This document shows positions 1-8,531 of a stretch of 64,000 bases of DNA, one piece after another. The notes beneath the pieces are model-generated. The model made no database searches. It was not told where the DNA came from and was given only the letters and a program-made list of their open reading frames with translations. The DNA comes from Paraburkholderia flava. Its GTDB lineage: Bacteria; Pseudomonadota; Gammaproteobacteria; Burkholderiales; Burkholderiaceae. Numbering within the stretch: the stretch's first letter is position 1; each line of letters begins with the position of its first letter. The position numbers were made by a program, and so were the translations under genes. Where the stretch lies: assembly GCF_004359985.1 (NCBI RefSeq), contig NZ_SMRO01000002.1:1375135-1439134 (forward strand), in the 5' to 3' direction.

Positions 1-123
1 TCGCTGTCGACGTTCGGCGTGCTCGTCGCGATGCTGTTGCTGCTGACGTTCATGGGCGACGCGCTGCGCAATGCGCTCGATACGCGACTCTCCGATGCGA
101 TGCGCGCCGGAGGCAATCAATGA
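1..123 (+). CDS. ABC transporter permease, C-terminal fragment (YejE-like)
   Basis: Only the last 40 residues are in the window; the 5' part lies upstream. The fragment reads in frame from base 1 to a TGA at 121-123 and holds a hydrophobic membrane helix followed by a G-D-A-L-R-N-A-L-D-T-R motif. That motif is the typical C-terminal end of the DppC/OppC/YejE class of peptide ABC permeases (known family feature). The stop overlaps the ATG of the following double ATPase by 4 bp, so the two are translationally coupled. Assignment to YejE rather than another peptide permease is inferred from the fused ATPase next door. Confidence 0.7.
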   Translation, partial: SLSTFGVLVAMLLLLTFMGDALRNALDTRLSDAMRAGGNQ

Positions 124-1739
124 GCGCGCCGGGTGTGCACGCAGCGGACGGTCCGCTGCTGGAACTCGATCGTCTGCATGTGAGCTTCGGTGACACCGTC
201 GCGGTCGACGACGTCTCGCTCGCGATCGAACGCGGCGAGCGGGTGGCGCTCGTCGGCGAATCGGGTTCGGGCAAGACGGTGACGGCGCTGTCCATCTTGC
301 GTCTCGTGAACGACGCGACGATCGGCGGCGCGATCCGCTTCGCCGGCGAGGATCTGCTCGCGAAGAGCGAGCGCGGCATGCGCGCGCTGCGCGGCTCCGA
401 CATCGCGATGATCTTTCAGGAGCCGATGAGTGCGCTGAACCCGCTGTATACGATCGGCGAGCAGATCGCCGAGACGATCGTCGTACACGACGGCGTCAGC
501 GCGGCCGAGGCGCGCAAGCGGGCGGTCGCGCTGCTGGCGCGCACGGGCGTCACCGAGCCCGGGCGGCGCGTGAACAGTTACCCGCATCAACTGTCGGGCG
601 GGCAGCGGCAGCGCGCGATGATCGCGATGGCGCTCGCGTGCCGGCCGCGTCTCTTGCTCGCCGACGAACCGACCACCGCGCTCGACGTGACGATCCGCGC
701 GCAGATCGTCGAGCTGCTGCTCGAACTGCAACGCGACGAAGCGGAGAAGCGCGGCATGGCTGTGCTGCTGATCACGCACGACCTGAATCTCGTGCGGCGT
801 TTCGCGCAGCGCGTCGCGGTGATGGAGCGGGGCAAGCTGGTCGAGAGCGGTACCGTCGATGCGATCTTCACGTCGCCGCAACATCCGTATACGCGTAGGC
901 TGCTCGAGAGCCGGCCCGAACGCACGGTGATGCCGGTCATGCCGATTGCGCCCGTGCTGCTCGAAGCGCGTGGTGTTTCGGTCGATTTCCGCACGAAGCT
1001 GCCGGGGTTTCGTGGCTGGTTTCGCGCGGGACAGTTTCGCGCGGTGTCGGACGCGAATCTGTCGGTGCGGCAGGGCGAGACGCTCGGGATCGTCGGCGAA
1101 TCGGGTTCCGGCAAGTCGACGCTCGCGATGGCGCTGCTCGGGCTGCAACGCGCACACGGCGACGTCGAATTCCAGGGGCGCCCGCTCGCGAGCTATCGCG
1201 GACCCGAACGGACCGCGCTGCGCTCCGAGATGCAGGTGGTCTTTCAGGATCCGTTCAGTTCGCTGTCGCCGCGGCACACGATAGAGCGGATAGTCGGCGA
1301 GGGGCTTGCGCTGCATCGTCCGCAACTCGACGACGCGGCGCGGCGCGACAAGGTGGTCGCCGTGCTGCGCGAGGTCGGGCTCGACCGCACGGTGCTGCAT
1401 CGCTATCCGCATGAGTTTTCGGGCGGCCAGCGGCAACGCATCGCGATCGCGCGCTCGCTGGTGCTCGAGCCGCGCATCCTGATCCTCGACGAACCGACCA
1501 GCGCACTCGATGTATCGATCCAGCAGCAGGTGTTGAAGCTGCTCGCCGAGCTTCAGCACAAATACAATCTCGGCTTTGTGTTCATCAGCCACGACCTGGC
1601 GGTGATCGGTGCGATGGCGCATCGGGTGGCAGTGATGCAGAACGGTTCCATCGTCGAGAGCGGGGAAGTCGAGAAGATTTTTGCGGATCCTGCGCACCCT
1701 TACACTCGAAAGCTGCTCAAAGCGGCGTTCGATCGCTGA
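120..1739 (+). CDS. yejF: Peptide ABC transporter, fused double ATP-binding protein (YejF-like)
   Basis: A 539-residue protein with two complete nucleotide-binding domains, energising import of peptides through an inner-membrane permease pair. Domain 1 has a Walker A at residues 46-53 (GESGSGKT), the signature LSGGQ at about 158 and a Walker B with DEP near 178. Domain 2 repeats this with Walker A at 326-333 and SGGQRQR near 432. Fused double ATPases of this length are typical of YejF/GsiA systems. The ATG overlaps the permease stop. The exact substrate (oligopeptide or microcin C-like in the E. coli Yej system) cannot be read from the sequence. Confidence 0.9.
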   Translation: MSAPGVHAADGPLLELDRLHVSFGDTVAVDDVSLAIERGERVALVGESGSGKTVTALSILRLVNDATIGGAIRFAGEDLLAKSERGMRALRGSDIAMIFQEPMSALNPLYTIGEQIAETIVVHDGVSAAEARKRAVALLARTGVTEPGRRVNSYPHQLSGGQRQRAMIAMALACRPRLLLADEPTTALDVTIRAQIVELLLELQRDEAEKRGMAVLLITHDLNLVRRFAQRVAVMERGKLVESGTVDAIFTSPQHPYTRRLLESRPERTVMPVMPIAPVLLEARGVSVDFRTKLPGFRGWFRAGQFRAVSDANLSVRQGETLGIVGESGSGKSTLAMALLGLQRAHGDVEFQGRPLASYRGPERTALRSEMQVVFQDPFSSLSPRHTIERIVGEGLALHRPQLDDAARRDKVVAVLREVGLDRTVLHRYPHEFSGGQRQRIAIARSLVLEPRILILDEPTSALDVSIQQQVLKLLAELQHKYNLGFVFISHDLAVIGAMAHRVAVMQNGSIVESGEVEKIFADPAHPYTRKLLKAAFDR

Positions 1740-1785
1740 TATTCACCAATTGGGTGCGTGTGACGATTGTATTTTTCTATTTGTT

Positions 1786-1814
1786 TTGACACACAAATAC
1801 TTACTGGCTAGTAT
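1786..1814 (+). promoter_or_regulatory. Sigma70-type promoter for the NlpC/P60 gene
   Basis: The sequence shows TTGACA (1786-1791), a 17-bp spacer and TAGTAT (1809-1814). It lies in an AT-rich gap about 50 bp before the start codon, so the NlpC/P60 gene probably has its own transcript separate from the peptide transporter. Confidence 0.7.
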
Positions 1815-1866
1815 CGACCAAACTTTTTCCGTAGCCCTCTGATTTTTAGGCAAAATCTACCGCCCA

Positions 1867-2574
1867 ATGCAGCAGCGATCTCTCACACAAGTTTGCACGC
1901 GCGTTGTCGCCGGAATGTTCGTTGGCGTACTACTGACCGCAGCACCCAGTGTTTTCGCAGACGAAGCCGCCGGTTTTAGCCAGAATGCCTCGTTTTCAAC
2001 GCCGACTGCGTCGAATTCCTCCAGTTCTTCCTCGCTCCCTAATTCCTCCTCCCAAACGTCGTCCACTGCTGCGCCGGCTTCGTCCGAAAGCGAAAGCGGT
2101 GCTCGCTCGTTCCTGTCCGGCATGGCCGGCAAGGCCGGGGATGTGGTGGTCGGCGCGCTGAACATGATCGGCGTGCGTTACCGCTGGGGCGGCAACACGC
2201 CGGATTCCGGACTGGATTGCAGCGGTTTCGTCCGCTACGTGTTCCAGGACACGCTGGGTATGGCACTGCCGCGTCGCGCAGAAGAAATGAGCCGCGTCGG
2301 CGAGAAGGTTCGGATGAGCGAACTGAAGCCGGGCGATCTCGTGTTCTTCAATACGATGCGCCGGACGTTCTCGCACGTGGGCATCTACATCGGCGACAAC
2401 AAGTTCGTGCATTCGCCGTCCACCGGCAGCACGATCCGCGTCGACGATCTGGATAGCGGTTACTGGGAAAAGCGTTTCACCGGTGCGCGCCGGGTTGAGA
2501 CGTCGTATCAGCAGTCGCAGGAAATTCAGGATCTTCGGCAGCGTGTGAGCGCGTCGATTGGCGGCGGTAACTGA
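1867..2574 (+). CDS. Secreted NlpC/P60 family peptidoglycan endopeptidase
   Basis: A 235-residue cell-wall hydrolase expected to cleave peptide stems of peptidoglycan in the periplasm. A signal peptide with a hydrophobic core at about residues 13-29 ends at V-F-A before Asp32. It is followed by a Ser/Thr-rich low-complexity linker (about 40-78) and an NlpC/P60 domain (about 90-215). The expected catalytic residues are visible: Cys118 in L-D-C-S-G-F, His170 in S-H-V-G-I-Y and His182. It follows a good promoter and ends at an intrinsic terminator, so it is probably monocistronic. The bond specificity and E. coli equivalent (Spr/MepS or MepH type) are not resolved. Confidence 0.9.
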   Translation: MQQRSLTQVCTRVVAGMFVGVLLTAAPSVFADEAAGFSQNASFSTPTASNSSSSSSLPNSSSQTSSTAAPASSESESGARSFLSGMAGKAGDVVVGALNMIGVRYRWGGNTPDSGLDCSGFVRYVFQDTLGMALPRRAEEMSRVGEKVRMSELKPGDLVFFNTMRRTFSHVGIYIGDNKFVHSPSTGSTIRVDDLDSGYWEKRFTGARRVETSYQQSQEIQDLRQRVSASIGGGN

Positions 2575-2620
2575 TATTCCGCCGCGGTTTGCTCTGTTCT
2601 GACAGAAGCCAGATATAAGA

Positions 2621-2650
2621 AAGCCTGCTCCGAAACGAGCAGGCTTTTTC
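2621..2650 (+). terminator. Intrinsic terminator after the NlpC/P60 gene
   Basis: Perfect inverted repeat AAGCCTGCTC / GAGCAGGCTT with a 6-nt loop followed by a run of T. It sits between the convergent NlpC/P60 and patatin genes and mainly serves the plus-strand gene. Confidence 0.85.
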
Positions 2651-2659
2651 TTTTCCAGG

Positions 2660-3610
2660 TCAGGCCGTCGCGACGCTCGCGGCTGCGAGCTTGCGCTGCA
2701 GTTCAGGCATCAGCTTCGCTACCGCTTCCTCGCCGGCGAGAATCGCCGCGTTGCGCTGGCCGAAATCGCTGCCGCTCATCGCGTTCAGATTCGGGCGAAT
2801 CACGATGTCCGCGTATTTGTCGAGTTCGTAGGCCTTGATGGTCTGGCTCATGATCGTGAACGTCTGCAGCAGCACGTCGAACGAGCTCTGCGTCTGGGCG
2901 GTCTCTGGGCGCGCGGAGATGTCCACCGCGATCACGAAGTCGGCGCCCATCTTGCGCGCGAACGACGCCGGCACGGGGCTCACCAGCCCGCCGTCGACAT
3001 ACTCGTGATCGCCGATCTTCACCGGCTCGAATATCGACGGCACGCTGCACGACGCACGTACTGCGATCCCTGTATTGCCGCGCTGGAACAGGATCGGCTG
3101 GCCGGTTTTCAGATCCGTCGCGACGACGCCGAGCGGCTTCGCCATTTTCTCGATCGGCCGGTTGTTGAGCGTCGTGTTCAGGTAGTTCTGCAACGCGACG
3201 CCCTGCAGGAATCCGCGCGTGCGAAAGGGCATCGCCCAGTCGCTGATCGACGCCTCGTCCATTTTCAGCGCGAGCTTGTTCAGCGCGAAGCCGTTCATTC
3301 CCGACGCGTACAGCGCGCCGACCACCGAGCCCGCGCTCGTCCCTGCGATCAGATCGACCTGGATGTTGCGCGCTTCGAGCGCCTTGATCACGCCGATGTG
3401 CGCGAAGCCGCGTGCGGCGCCACCGCCGAGTGCAAGCCCAATCCGCAGCGGACGCGGCGGCTTCACGACTGGCGGTGTTGGCGGGTTGGCGCTGGCGGAC
3501 GTGTCGCTGGCGGGCTTGCTGCCGCCCGTCGTAGTACAGGCCGCGAGAACGGCGGAAGCGGCGGCCAGCGAAAACGCGCGGCGCCCGGGGCGTGGCGATG
3601 ATGGATTCAA
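2660..3610 (-). CDS. Patatin-like phospholipase lipoprotein
   Basis: A 316-residue predicted lipoprotein with a patatin (RssA-like) lipase domain. I chose a TTG start at 3610 because it has GGAG six bases upstream and places a short signal peptide ending in a lipobox, L-A-A-C, with Cys25. The frame stays open much further upstream, but that extension has no signal sequence and is unlikely. The domain shows the oxyanion loop GGGAARG (62-68), the nucleophile motif G-T-S-A-G with Ser92, and D-G-G with Asp206, so the Ser-Asp dyad is intact. It probably acts as a membrane-anchored esterase or phospholipase; the substrate is unknown. Confidence 0.88.
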   Translation of the reverse strand: MNPSSPRPGRRAFSLAAASAVLAACTTTGGSKPASDTSASANPPTPPVVKPPRPLRIGLALGGGAARGFAHIGVIKALEARNIQVDLIAGTSAGSVVGALYASGMNGFALNKLALKMDEASISDWAMPFRTRGFLQGVALQNYLNTTLNNRPIEKMAKPLGVVATDLKTGQPILFQRGNTGIAVRASCSVPSIFEPVKIGDHEYVDGGLVSPVPASFARKMGADFVIAVDISARPETAQTQSSFDVLLQTFTIMSQTIKAYELDKYADIVIRPNLNAMSGSDFGQRNAAILAGEEAVAKLMPELQRKLAAASVATA

Positions 3611-3971
3611 CGAATTCTCCAGCAGGCGGATGGCGCACGACGAAGCAGGCAGCCACCGCGATCTTGCGAACACGATCGCACGGCGATCGTCGCGAACCGT
3701 CGAAGCGGACGACGGTGCGCGCACATCATAAAGCAAAGCGCAGGGGCGGCGAAAATGCGCGTGATGGCGATCCACAGCGCGCGGCGTTGCGACGTATCGA
3801 GACATCGGTCGATGTCGACGGCAGGTATAATCCGTGACTTGCATTTTCATTCCGTCCACGCGCTGCGCGCTGCGCGCTTCGTTCGCGCGGCCCGTTTCGC
3901 CGCCGCTTTGCCACGATGTTGATGTTGTTAATGTCGTGGCCCAACCGGCGGCCGCCCTCGAGTAACCGCTT
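3611..3971. other. Intergenic region between divergent patatin and gltX genes
   Basis: This 361-bp gap holds the upstream regions of two diverging genes. A perfect -10 hexamer TATAAT lies at 3826-3831 on the plus strand, about 140 bp before gltX, but no good -35 is visible at the correct distance. The gltX leader is GC-rich with repeated GCGCGC-type tracts near 3860-3900. I see no convincing small gene. Confidence 0.4.
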
Positions 3972-5381
3972 ATGACTACCTCCGTTCGTACCCGTTTCGC
4001 GCCCAGTCCCACCGGTTTTATCCACCTCGGTAACATCCGCTCCGCGCTGTACCCGTGGGCGTTCGCCCGCAAAACGAAGGGTGCCTTCGTGCTGCGGATC
4101 GAAGACACCGACGTGGAGCGTTCGACGTCGGAGTCGGTCGACGCGATTCTCGAAGGGATGGCGTGGCTCGAACTCGATTTCGACGAAGGTCCGTTCTATC
4201 AGATGCAGCGCATGGACCGTTATCGCGAGGTGCTGACGCAGATGACGGAGCAGGGGCTCGTGTATCCGTGCTACATGTCGACGGAAGAACTCGACGCACT
4301 GCGCGAACGTCAGCGTGCGGCCGGCGAGAAGCCACGCTATGACGGCACGTGGCGTCCGGAGCCGGGCAAGACGCTGCCGGTGCCGCCGGCCGGCGTCGAG
4401 CCGGTGCTGCGCTTCCGCAATCCGTTAACAGGTGTCGTCGCGTGGGACGATGCAGTGAAAGGGCGCATCGAGATATCGAACGAAGAACTCGACGATCTCG
4501 TGATCGCGCGTCCCGACGGCACGCCGACGTATAACTTCTGCGTCGTGGTCGACGACCTCGACATGCGCATCACGCACGTCATTCGCGGCGACGATCACGT
4601 GAACAACACGCCGCGCCAGATCAACATCCTGCGCGCGCTCGGCGGCGAGATTCCGGTCTACGCGCATTTGCCCACCGTGCTCAACGAGCAGGGCGAAAAG
4701 ATGAGCAAGCGGCACGGCGCGATGAGCGTGACCGGTTATCGCGACGAAGGTTTTCTGCCGGAAGCGGTGCTCAACTATCTTGCGCGGCTCGGCTGGTCGC
4801 ATGGCGATGCGGAGATCTTCACGCGCGAGCAGTTCGTCGAGTGGTTCGATCTCGAGCATCTGGGCAAGTCGCCGGCGCAATACGATCACGACAAGCTCAA
4901 GTGGTTGAACAACCACTACATCAAGGAAGCGGATAACGGTCGACTGGCAGACCTCGCGCGTCCGTTCTTCGCTGCGCTCGGTATCGACGACGCCGCGCTT
5001 GCGAAGGGCGCGGATCTGACGGCAGTCGTCGCACTGCTAAAGGATCGTGCTTCGACGGTGAAGGAGATAGCGGAGAACGCCGCGATGTTCTATCGCGAGC
5101 CGAGCCCCGAACCCGATGCGATCGCGCAGCACGTGACTGATGTGGTGCGCCCCGCACTCGTCGATTTCGTCGCGGCATTGAAGAGCGCCGAGTGGACGAA
5201 GGAGGGCATTGCTGCAACGTTGAAGACGACGCTCGGCACGCACAAGCTGAAGATGCCGCAGCTCGCGATGCCGGTGCGTCTGCTCGTCGCGGGCACGACG
5301 CACACGCCGTCGATCGACAGCGTGTTGATGCTGTTCGGTCGCGATGTTGTGGTGAGCCGTATCGAGAAGGTGCTTGCGTGA
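3972..5381 (+). CDS. gltX: Glutamate--tRNA ligase
   Basis: A 469-residue class I aminoacyl-tRNA synthetase that charges tRNA-Glu with glutamate in the cytoplasm. The Rossmann catalytic core starts at the N-terminus with F-A-P-S-P-T-G and an HLGN version of the HIGH motif (residues 18-21). The second signature KMSKR is at 243-247. The C-terminal half is the helical anticodon-binding region. Length is normal for the family. It is followed by a tRNA cluster that includes two copies of its substrate tRNA-Glu(UUC), although these have their own promoters. Confidence 0.98.
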   Translation: MTTSVRTRFAPSPTGFIHLGNIRSALYPWAFARKTKGAFVLRIEDTDVERSTSESVDAILEGMAWLELDFDEGPFYQMQRMDRYREVLTQMTEQGLVYPCYMSTEELDALRERQRAAGEKPRYDGTWRPEPGKTLPVPPAGVEPVLRFRNPLTGVVAWDDAVKGRIEISNEELDDLVIARPDGTPTYNFCVVVDDLDMRITHVIRGDDHVNNTPRQINILRALGGEIPVYAHLPTVLNEQGEKMSKRHGAMSVTGYRDEGFLPEAVLNYLARLGWSHGDAEIFTREQFVEWFDLEHLGKSPAQYDHDKLKWLNNHYIKEADNGRLADLARPFFAALGIDDAALAKGADLTAVVALLKDRASTVKEIAENAAMFYREPSPEPDAIAQHVTDVVRPALVDFVAALKSAEWTKEGIAATLKTTLGTHKLKMPQLAMPVRLLVAGTTHTPSIDSVLMLFGRDVVVSRIEKVLA

Positions 5382-5466
5382 TGTGAGCGATGCATGACCG
5401 TTGCGCTTCCATGTGCGGCGGTCATGCAAGCCATGCAAAAAATCGGGCGCGTCGATGCGCAAGGTA

Positions 5467-5495
5467 TTTACAACACGTCGTTCTCTATCTACAAT
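5467..5495 (+). promoter_or_regulatory. Promoter of tRNA-Ala
   Basis: TTTACA (5467-5472), a 17-bp spacer and TACAAT (5490-5495), with the tRNA beginning 19 bp after the -10. Spacing and position fit a sigma70 stable-RNA promoter. Confidence 0.65.
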
Positions 5496-5513
5496 CTCGC
5501 TTCTGTTCTGCAA

Positions 5514-5589
<76 letters not shown>

Positions 5590-5640
5590 CCAGAACAAGT
5601 GAAAGTCTTTATGTAGCAAGCAGCGCGTAGTAAAAAAGAC

Positions 5641-5669
5641 TTCACAAACGGATGTAAGGCAGTTAAAAT
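5641..5669 (+). promoter_or_regulatory. Promoter of the tRNA-Glu/tRNA-Asp unit
   Basis: TTCACA (5641-5646), a 17-bp spacer and TAAAAT (5664-5669), about 100 bp before the first tRNA-Glu. The -35 deviates from consensus at one position. This suggests that the Glu-Asp tRNAs can be transcribed independently of tRNA-Ala. Confidence 0.5.
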
Positions 5670-5769
5670 AGCGTTCTTCGCTGTTGGCTGAAATTAGCAG
5701 CGAATAGTGTGAAACGCAGTGGTAAAAAGCAGTAGATGTGTCGCTGCAGGACATGTCCTAAAAGATCAT

Positions 5770-5845
5770 GTCCCCTTCGTCTAGAGGCCTAGGACATCAC
5801 CCTTTCACGGTGAGTACAGGGGTTCGAATCCCCTAGGGGACGCCA
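5770..5845 (+). tRNA. tRNA-Glu (anticodon TTC), copy 1
   Basis: A 76-nt tRNA with acceptor stem GTCCCCT/AGGGGAC, anticodon stem TCACC/GGTGA around loop CTTTCAC (anticodon TTC), a standard T arm and an encoded CCA. Identical to the second copy at 6062-6137. It is the substrate of GltX encoded just upstream. Confidence 0.96.
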
Positions 5846-5924
5846 GACATCGGCATCGCACGGAATGGCGGCGGTGCGGTTTGCGTAGAGTCGGCCGGCA
5901 CTCGCAGGCTACGATGCAGGAATT

Positions 5925-6001
5925 GGAGTGGTAGTTCAGTTGGTTAGAATACCGGCCTGTCACGCCGGGGGTCGCGGGTTCGAGTCCCGTCCACTCCGCC
6001 A
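5925..6001 (+). tRNA. tRNA-Asp (anticodon GTC), copy 1
   Basis: A 77-nt tRNA with acceptor stem GGAGTGG/CCACTCC, anticodon stem CCGGC/GCCGG around CTGTCAC (anticodon GTC) and an encoded CCA. It differs from copy 2 at the fifth acceptor pair (T-A here, C-G there). Confidence 0.96.
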
Positions 6002-6005
6002 GACG

Positions 6006-6037
6006 AAGCCCGTTCAGGTACGCTTGAGCGGGCTTTT
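6006..6037 (+). terminator. Intrinsic terminator after first Glu-Asp tRNA unit
   Basis: Stem AAGCCCG / CGGGCTT, extended imperfectly inwards, followed by a T run, starting 5 bp after the tRNA-Asp. Nearly the same hairpin follows the second unit. Confidence 0.8.
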
Positions 6038-6061
6038 TCATTAAAGGTGTAAGCGTACGTT

Positions 6062-6137
6062 GTCCCCTTCGTCTAGAGGCCTAGGACATCACCCTTTCAC
6101 GGTGAGTACAGGGGTTCGAATCCCCTAGGGGACGCCA
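6062..6137 (+). tRNA. tRNA-Glu (anticodon TTC), copy 2
   Basis: A 76-nt tRNA identical to the copy at 5770-5845, including anticodon loop CTTTCAC and the CCA end. It begins 25 bp after the preceding terminator, and I see no clear separate promoter in that short gap. Expression may depend on read-through. Confidence 0.96.
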
Positions 6138-6206
6138 GATATCGCATCGCGGGTTATACGCGATGCCGCTCGCGAAACACGATGTGTTCGTGGGCCGAAG
6201 TAAAAC

Positions 6207-6283
6207 GGAGCGGTAGTTCAGTTGGTTAGAATACCGGCCTGTCACGCCGGGGGTCGCGGGTTCGAGTCCCGTCCGCTCCGCCA
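6207..6283 (+). tRNA. tRNA-Asp (anticodon GTC), copy 2
   Basis: A 77-nt tRNA with acceptor stem GGAGCGG/CCGCTCC. Compared with copy 1, the fifth acceptor base pair changed from T-A to C-G on both sides, so pairing is preserved. The rest, including anticodon GTC and CCA, is the same. Confidence 0.96.
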
Positions 6284-6290
6284 GAAAGAG

Positions 6291-6323
6291 AAGCCCGTTC
6301 AGTTCGCTGAACGGGCTTTTTTT
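6291..6323 (+). terminator. Intrinsic terminator after second Glu-Asp tRNA unit
   Basis: AAGCCCGTTCAG / CTGAACGGGCTT, a perfect 12-bp stem followed by seven T. It closes the tRNA cluster. Confidence 0.9.
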
Positions 6324-6431
6324 CTGCGTGTCCGGTTTGCATGCCTCAGTCGTTGCTACGGAAAAACAGCCATTGCCAGCGGGCGCGGCGTGTCTTACCG
6401 TTGTGCGACGATCTCTCCCGCGCATCGAGCC

Positions 6432-6896
6432 ATGTTCGATCCCACTCCAGCGTTGCCCCGCTTCCAGCTGCGCAAGGCTGCCATGGATGACTTCGAGTTT
6501 GCGGAAGCACTGACGCGCAACAACATGGGCGGCTACTATCGCCGCCATCATCTGGTGTGGCGCGGCGATCTCTTTCTCGCGAGCTGGCGCGAATCGGAAA
6601 ACTATATTCTCGAATCCGACGGCGAGCCGATCGGTGTGCTGCGTGTGACTGAAGAAGGCGACTCGCTGCATATCCGCGATGTGCAGATTGCCGAAGGATA
6701 TCGGCGACAAGGTGCGGGCACCTATCTGCTCGACGTGTCGCATCGCTGGGCGCGAGCGCGTGGTCTTCGCGAACTGCAGTTGCGTGTGTTCGTCGATAAC
6801 CCGGCTGCGCAGCTTTATCAGCGGATGGGATATCGTCTCGCTGGTCCGCGTCTCGCGCAGTTCGGTGCGATCCGGCACATGGCGCGACGCGTCTGA
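6432..6896 (+). CDS. GNAT family N-acetyltransferase
   Basis: A 154-residue single-domain acetyltransferase. The acetyl-CoA binding motif A is visible in I-A-E-G-Y-R-R-Q-G-A-G-T-Y (near residue 90), followed by a C-terminal N-P-A-A-Q-L-Y-Q-R-M-G-Y motif, both typical of GNAT enzymes. The start is the ATG giving a normal N-terminus; the frame is open through the preceding tRNA, which cannot be coding. The substrate is unknown. It lies alone between the tRNA cluster and a convergent AraC gene. Confidence 0.85.
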   Translation: MFDPTPALPRFQLRKAAMDDFEFAEALTRNNMGGYYRRHHLVWRGDLFLASWRESENYILESDGEPIGVLRVTEEGDSLHIRDVQIAEGYRRQGAGTYLLDVSHRWARARGLRELQLRVFVDNPAAQLYQRMGYRLAGPRLAQFGAIRHMARRV

Positions 6897-6939
6897 CGCG
6901 CTTGCCGAGCGAGGGCGCGGTGTTGTTACTGCAATTGCT

Positions 6940-7821
6940 TCAACGCGACTCGATACGCTCGTCGTTCGCGACGTCTGAAGGCGCATCGAAACTATCGTCT
7001 CCGGCCGTGCGGTGTTCGGCACCGCGCTCAATGAACGCACGCGGGCTTTGTCCGAACGCGCGACGGAACATCGCAGAAAACGCACTCTGGCTCTGATAGC
7101 CCAGTTCCTGCGCAACAAGCGACAACGGCCGTCCCTGACTCAGCAGAGGAATCGCGCGCGCGAGAATCGCCTGCTGCCGCCACTGCGAAAAACTCACCCC
7201 GAGTTCCTGACGAAAAAGCCTCGCGATCGTGCGCGTGCTCGCGCCGACTGTCGCGGCCCAATTCTCAAGCGAGTCCGCATTTGCCGGATCGGCGAGCACG
7301 GCTTCGCAGAGCGCACGCAGCCGCTTCTCGTTCGGCATCGGCACCGACAACGGCAGCGGCTCGGAGCGCGTCAGTTCGTCGAGTGCAAGCGAGCCTAGCA
7401 GACGCTCTCGCGCGGGCGGCAGGTTCGGCGTATCGAGTGCCGCGATCACTTCGCGCAGCAGCCCCGACACTTCGACGACGCGGCACGCGTCGAGCCCTGC
7501 GGGTACCACGGTTTCATTCACGTACAGCGTCCGCAGGAACGCGTCTTCGACGATCGCGACCTCATGCAGCACGTGCGGCGGCACCCAGATTGCGCGCGAC
7601 GGCGGCACCATCCACGTCGTGCCGACGGTGCCGACCCGTAGTACGCCACGCGACGTATACGCGACCTGTGCCCACGCGTGCGTGTGACGCGCGATCCGCA
7701 CGCCGGCCTGCATCGGCCGCGAACGGACACGGATCGGATGCAGCGGCGTCGGCGCGAATTCCGGTGGGATATCGGCGAATTCGACGACAGTCGACAGCGG
7801 CGCGGTACTGGATGAATTCAT
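6940..7821 (-). CDS. AraC family transcriptional regulator with cupin sensor domain (NimR-like)
   Basis: A 293-residue regulator. The N-terminal half (to about residue 150) is a cupin-type sensor with H-T-H-A-W-A-Q near residue 45 and a W-V-P-P-H-V-L-H-E motif. The C-terminal half has two helix-turn-helix segments, the second ending in Q-S-A-F-S-A-M-F-R-R-A-F-G, the AraC signature. The architecture matches the NimR/YbfI group, which often controls an adjacent MFS exporter (known), but no transporter is adjacent here. It is divergent from rraA with about 170 bp between. The ligand is unknown. Confidence 0.85.
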   Translation of the reverse strand: MNSSSTAPLSTVVEFADIPPEFAPTPLHPIRVRSRPMQAGVRIARHTHAWAQVAYTSRGVLRVGTVGTTWMVPPSRAIWVPPHVLHEVAIVEDAFLRTLYVNETVVPAGLDACRVVEVSGLLREVIAALDTPNLPPARERLLGSLALDELTRSEPLPLSVPMPNEKRLRALCEAVLADPANADSLENWAATVGASTRTIARLFRQELGVSFSQWRQQAILARAIPLLSQGRPLSLVAQELGYQSQSAFSAMFRRAFGQSPRAFIERGAEHRTAGDDSFDAPSDVANDERIESR

Positions 7822-7988
7822 CGGCGGGTCTCGGTCCTGGAACTCCGGCGATCGGAGGGACTCCGTCGATATTGTAGGGGCGTTGTCCCGGTCTGTCCGC
7901 GCCTGCCTGACTCGTCCATTCGGCCAGGTGTTTCGCGCGATGGGGCCGAGGCATAATTCACCGATCGCATTCATCGATGGAGTCATAC

Positions 7989-8483
7989 ATGCTCTTCGCC
8001 ACCGCGGATCTCTGCGACGCTCACGAAGACCAGCTTGCCGCCGGTACGTTGCGTGTGCTCGATCCGGTCTTTCGTCTGTTCGGTCGCGCCGTGCGTTTCG
8101 GCGGCGAGGCGGTCACGGTAAAAGTGTTCGAGGACAACGCGCTCGTGCGCACGACGCTCGAGGAAAAGGGCGCCGGCCGCGTGCTGGTCGTCGACGGCGG
8201 CGGCAGCCTGCGGCGCGCGCTGGTCGGTGGCAATCTCGCGCAGATTGCCGAAGCGAACGGCTGGGCCGGCATCGTCGTGAACGGTTGCGTGCGCGATACG
8301 CTCGAACTGAATGAATCCAACATCAGCGTCGCGGGGTTGGCCACGCACCCGCACCGCTGCGAGAAGCGCGGTATCGGCGAGCGCGACGTCGTCGTGCAGT
8401 TGCCGGGTTCGAACGTGCGGCCCGGCGAATGGATTTACGCTGACGTCGACGGCGTGCTGGTCGCCAGCGCTGCGCTCGTGTGA
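7989..8483 (+). CDS. rraA: RraA family protein (RNase E activity regulator A / HMG aldolase-like)
   Basis: A 164-residue protein of the RraA family. E. coli RraA binds RNase E and inhibits its activity, while close relatives are class II 4-hydroxy-4-methyl-2-oxoglutarate aldolases. Both share the central G-G-N-L-A-Q-I-A segment and G-x-V-x-D (here N-G-C-V-R-D-T), which are present. I chose the second ATG at 7989 because GGAG lies six bases upstream and the resulting N-terminus ([10 protein letters not shown]) matches family starts. An ATG at 7977 is the alternative. The regulator role is inferred from similarity only. Confidence 0.85.
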   Translation: MLFATADLCDAHEDQLAAGTLRVLDPVFRLFGRAVRFGGEAVTVKVFEDNALVRTTLEEKGAGRVLVVDGGGSLRRALVGGNLAQIAEANGWAGIVVNGCVRDTLELNESNISVAGLATHPHRCEKRGIGERDVVVQLPGSNVRPGEWIYADVDGVLVASAALV

Positions 8484-8531
8484 CGCGCAGTCATCGTTTA
8501 TCGACAATCGACAACAGGAGGATCAACGGCA

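Noticed and set aside
117..1697. Long minus-strand open frame opposite the double ATPase
   Set aside because: Composition is Arg/His/Asp-rich nonsense typical of the antisense of high-GC genes; no domain, and the plus strand has two complete ABC domains.
3611..4108. N-terminal extension of the patatin gene into gltX
   Set aside because: It would overlap the start of the divergent gltX and remove the lipoprotein signal; no family similarity.
5770..6283. tRNA cluster as an integration site for a genomic island
   Set aside because: No integrase, no partial tRNA copy and no foreign gene content flank it; the repeats are complete functional tRNAs.
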